Below are positions 63,319-64,000 of a DNA stretch of 64,000 nucleotides, one piece after another. The stretch is from DASRDB01 sp035652815 (lineage in GTDB: Bacteria; Chloroflexota; Ktedonobacteria; Ktedonobacterales; Ktedonobacteraceae). Both the position numbers and the translations under genes were made by a program. The notes beneath the pieces were generated by a model that was given only the letters and a program-made list of their open reading frames with translations, made no database searches and was not told where the DNA came from. The first letter of the stretch is position 1. Every line of letters starts with the position of its first letter. The stretch covers positions 1 through 64,000 of the forward strand of contig DASRDB010000008.1 of assembly GCA_035652815.1 (NCBI GenBank), read 5' to 3'.

Positions 63319-64000
63319 ATGGCGAATCAGGAAGTGCATTCAAGGAGACAACCTTTACAGGTCGAGATCGAGGCCAACCTGGCGTATGAGTTCTTGATGT
63401 CCATCTGTGCCTTTAGCGATGTCGAGAGCTACGCGACCTACGAGGTAGGAAAAGCCTGGTTCGAGGCCGCCCGGGCAAAAGCTTCTTCCGATTTGATCGA
63501 TACCATTCAGCAATTCAGCTTTCACAGTACCGAGGTCTGGGAGCATATGCTCGCCATCGTCTTTGATTGCCCGCCGCCTCGCAATGTGCCAACCTTGCTC
63601 GCCTTTCTCGAACAGCTAGACCCATTAGAACTGCGCCTGCACCAGCTTGGCTACTATGATCGCCAGCATCGCCGCGCCACTCCCCCCGACATTATCTATC
63701 ACGCCGCTCAGGGAGACAGCGAGGCGCAGAAGACGCTGATAAAAACCTCGTTTCCCAACGACGCCAACTGGCAGCGCACGCTGCGCTGGTTGCTCTCGCT
63801 CGATATGGTTGCCACCAAAAACGTGCTGCTGGATATACTCTCGCGCTGGTATCACGAGGTATTTCAAGAGCAAGAGGCCGCTATCCTGCCCATCCTGGAG
63901 CGCGACGTCGAGGCCAAACGCGCTCTGGCAGCCACCGTTTCACCCGAGCAACTGATTGAGCTTGCTACAGGCCTGGAATATATCCCCGGACCCGGAATCG
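63319..64000 (+). CDS. Probable ArsR/DUF5937-type regulator, 3' end outside window
   Basis: ATG 63319 behind AGGAG opens a frame that leaves the window, so ~227 residues are seen. The start QPLQVEIEANLAYEFLMSIC resembles proteins annotated as ArsR-like or DUF5937 regulators in which this helical domain precedes a winged helix; the DNA-binding part is not visible. The rest is helical, Leu- and Arg-rich, with no transmembrane segment. The family call is from memory and unproven. Confidence 0.4.
   Translation, partial: MANQEVHSRRQPLQVEIEANLAYEFLMSICAFSDVESYATYEVGKAWFEAARAKASSDLIDTIQQFSFHSTEVWEHMLAIVFDCPPPRNVPTLLAFLEQLDPLELRLHQLGYYDRQHRRATPPDIIYHAAQGDSEAQKTLIKTSFPNDANWQRTLRWLLSLDMVATKNVLLDILSRWYHEVFQEQEAAILPILERDVEAKRALAATVSPEQLIELATGLEYIPGPGI

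Noticed and set aside
1..64000. Search for a new defence or toxin-antitoxin island
   Set aside because: The HNH nuclease and IS-linked nuclease remnant stand alone, and I found no adjacent partner genes or toxin-antitoxin pair of the usual size and spacing.

Overview
The window reads as one contiguous stretch of a moderately GC-rich bacterial chromosome. Its gene families (large sets of Gly/Ala-rich soluble enzymes, LacI regulators, CHAP and YkuD cell-wall proteins, TPR regulators, G1-type peptidase, VIT transporter, DUF1957/3536-like GH57 enzyme) fit a soil heterotroph of the Chloroflexota, most likely Ktedonobacteria. That assignment is inference from gene content; no rRNA or other phylogenetic marker was tested.

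Layout. 1-6.7 kb: the end of a radical SAM gene, an orphan NarL-type response regulator, small proteins, a sugar-nucleotide epimerase-like SDR, a CHAP-domain secreted protein, then an IS3-family insertion sequence abutting the tail of a PD-(D/E)XK nuclease gene and tRNA-Arg(CCU). 6.7-13.1 kb: rho, then a copper module (CsoR repressor, CPBP protease, CopA ATPase, ArsP-like permease) with two CsoR-type operators. 13.3-16.2 kb: divergent glgC and glgA (glycogen). 16.3-22.6 kb: a fructose PTS operon (EIIBC, 1-phosphofructokinase, and an EIIA-HPr-EI fusion) divergent from its LacI-type regulator, with three palindromic operators. 22.7-30.5 kb: a phosphatase, an AT-rich block of secreted protease and lipoproteins, an acyl-ACP thioesterase, ffh and an L,D-transpeptidase lipoprotein. 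30.6-38.2 kb: a sugar/polyol ABC operon with two Gfo/Idh/MocA dehydrogenases under a LacI regulator. 38.3-48.8 kb: methyltransferase, GH57 enzyme, HNH nuclease, tRNA-Pro(CGG), a second AT-rich secreted-protein block, a TPR regulator and a VIT transporter. 49-60.9 kb: glycerol-3-phosphate node: plsY, pgsA, two divergent GlpP-type antiterminators, glpK, glpF, glpD and dhaK-dhaL-dhaM. 61-64 kb: a Ser/Thr kinase and the start of a probable regulator.

How it works together. The glycerol block imports glycerol (GlpF), phosphorylates it (GlpK), oxidises it (GlpD), and phosphorylates dihydroxyacetone with PEP through DhaKLM; PlsY and PgsA draw on the same glycerol 3-phosphate. Both PTS systems carry their own full-length enzyme I and HPr in one chain, so each looks self-sufficient from PEP to substrate.

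The most unusual material is non-coding or decaying: at least two families of dispersed inverted repeats (one sitting between convergent genes like a terminator, one a nested palindrome inside or beside operons and once providing a stop codon), long perfect palindromes, two secreted protease genes each broken by a single lesion, an internally deleted GNAT gene, and a possible structured leader. I did not find a convincing wholly new defence or mobile system.
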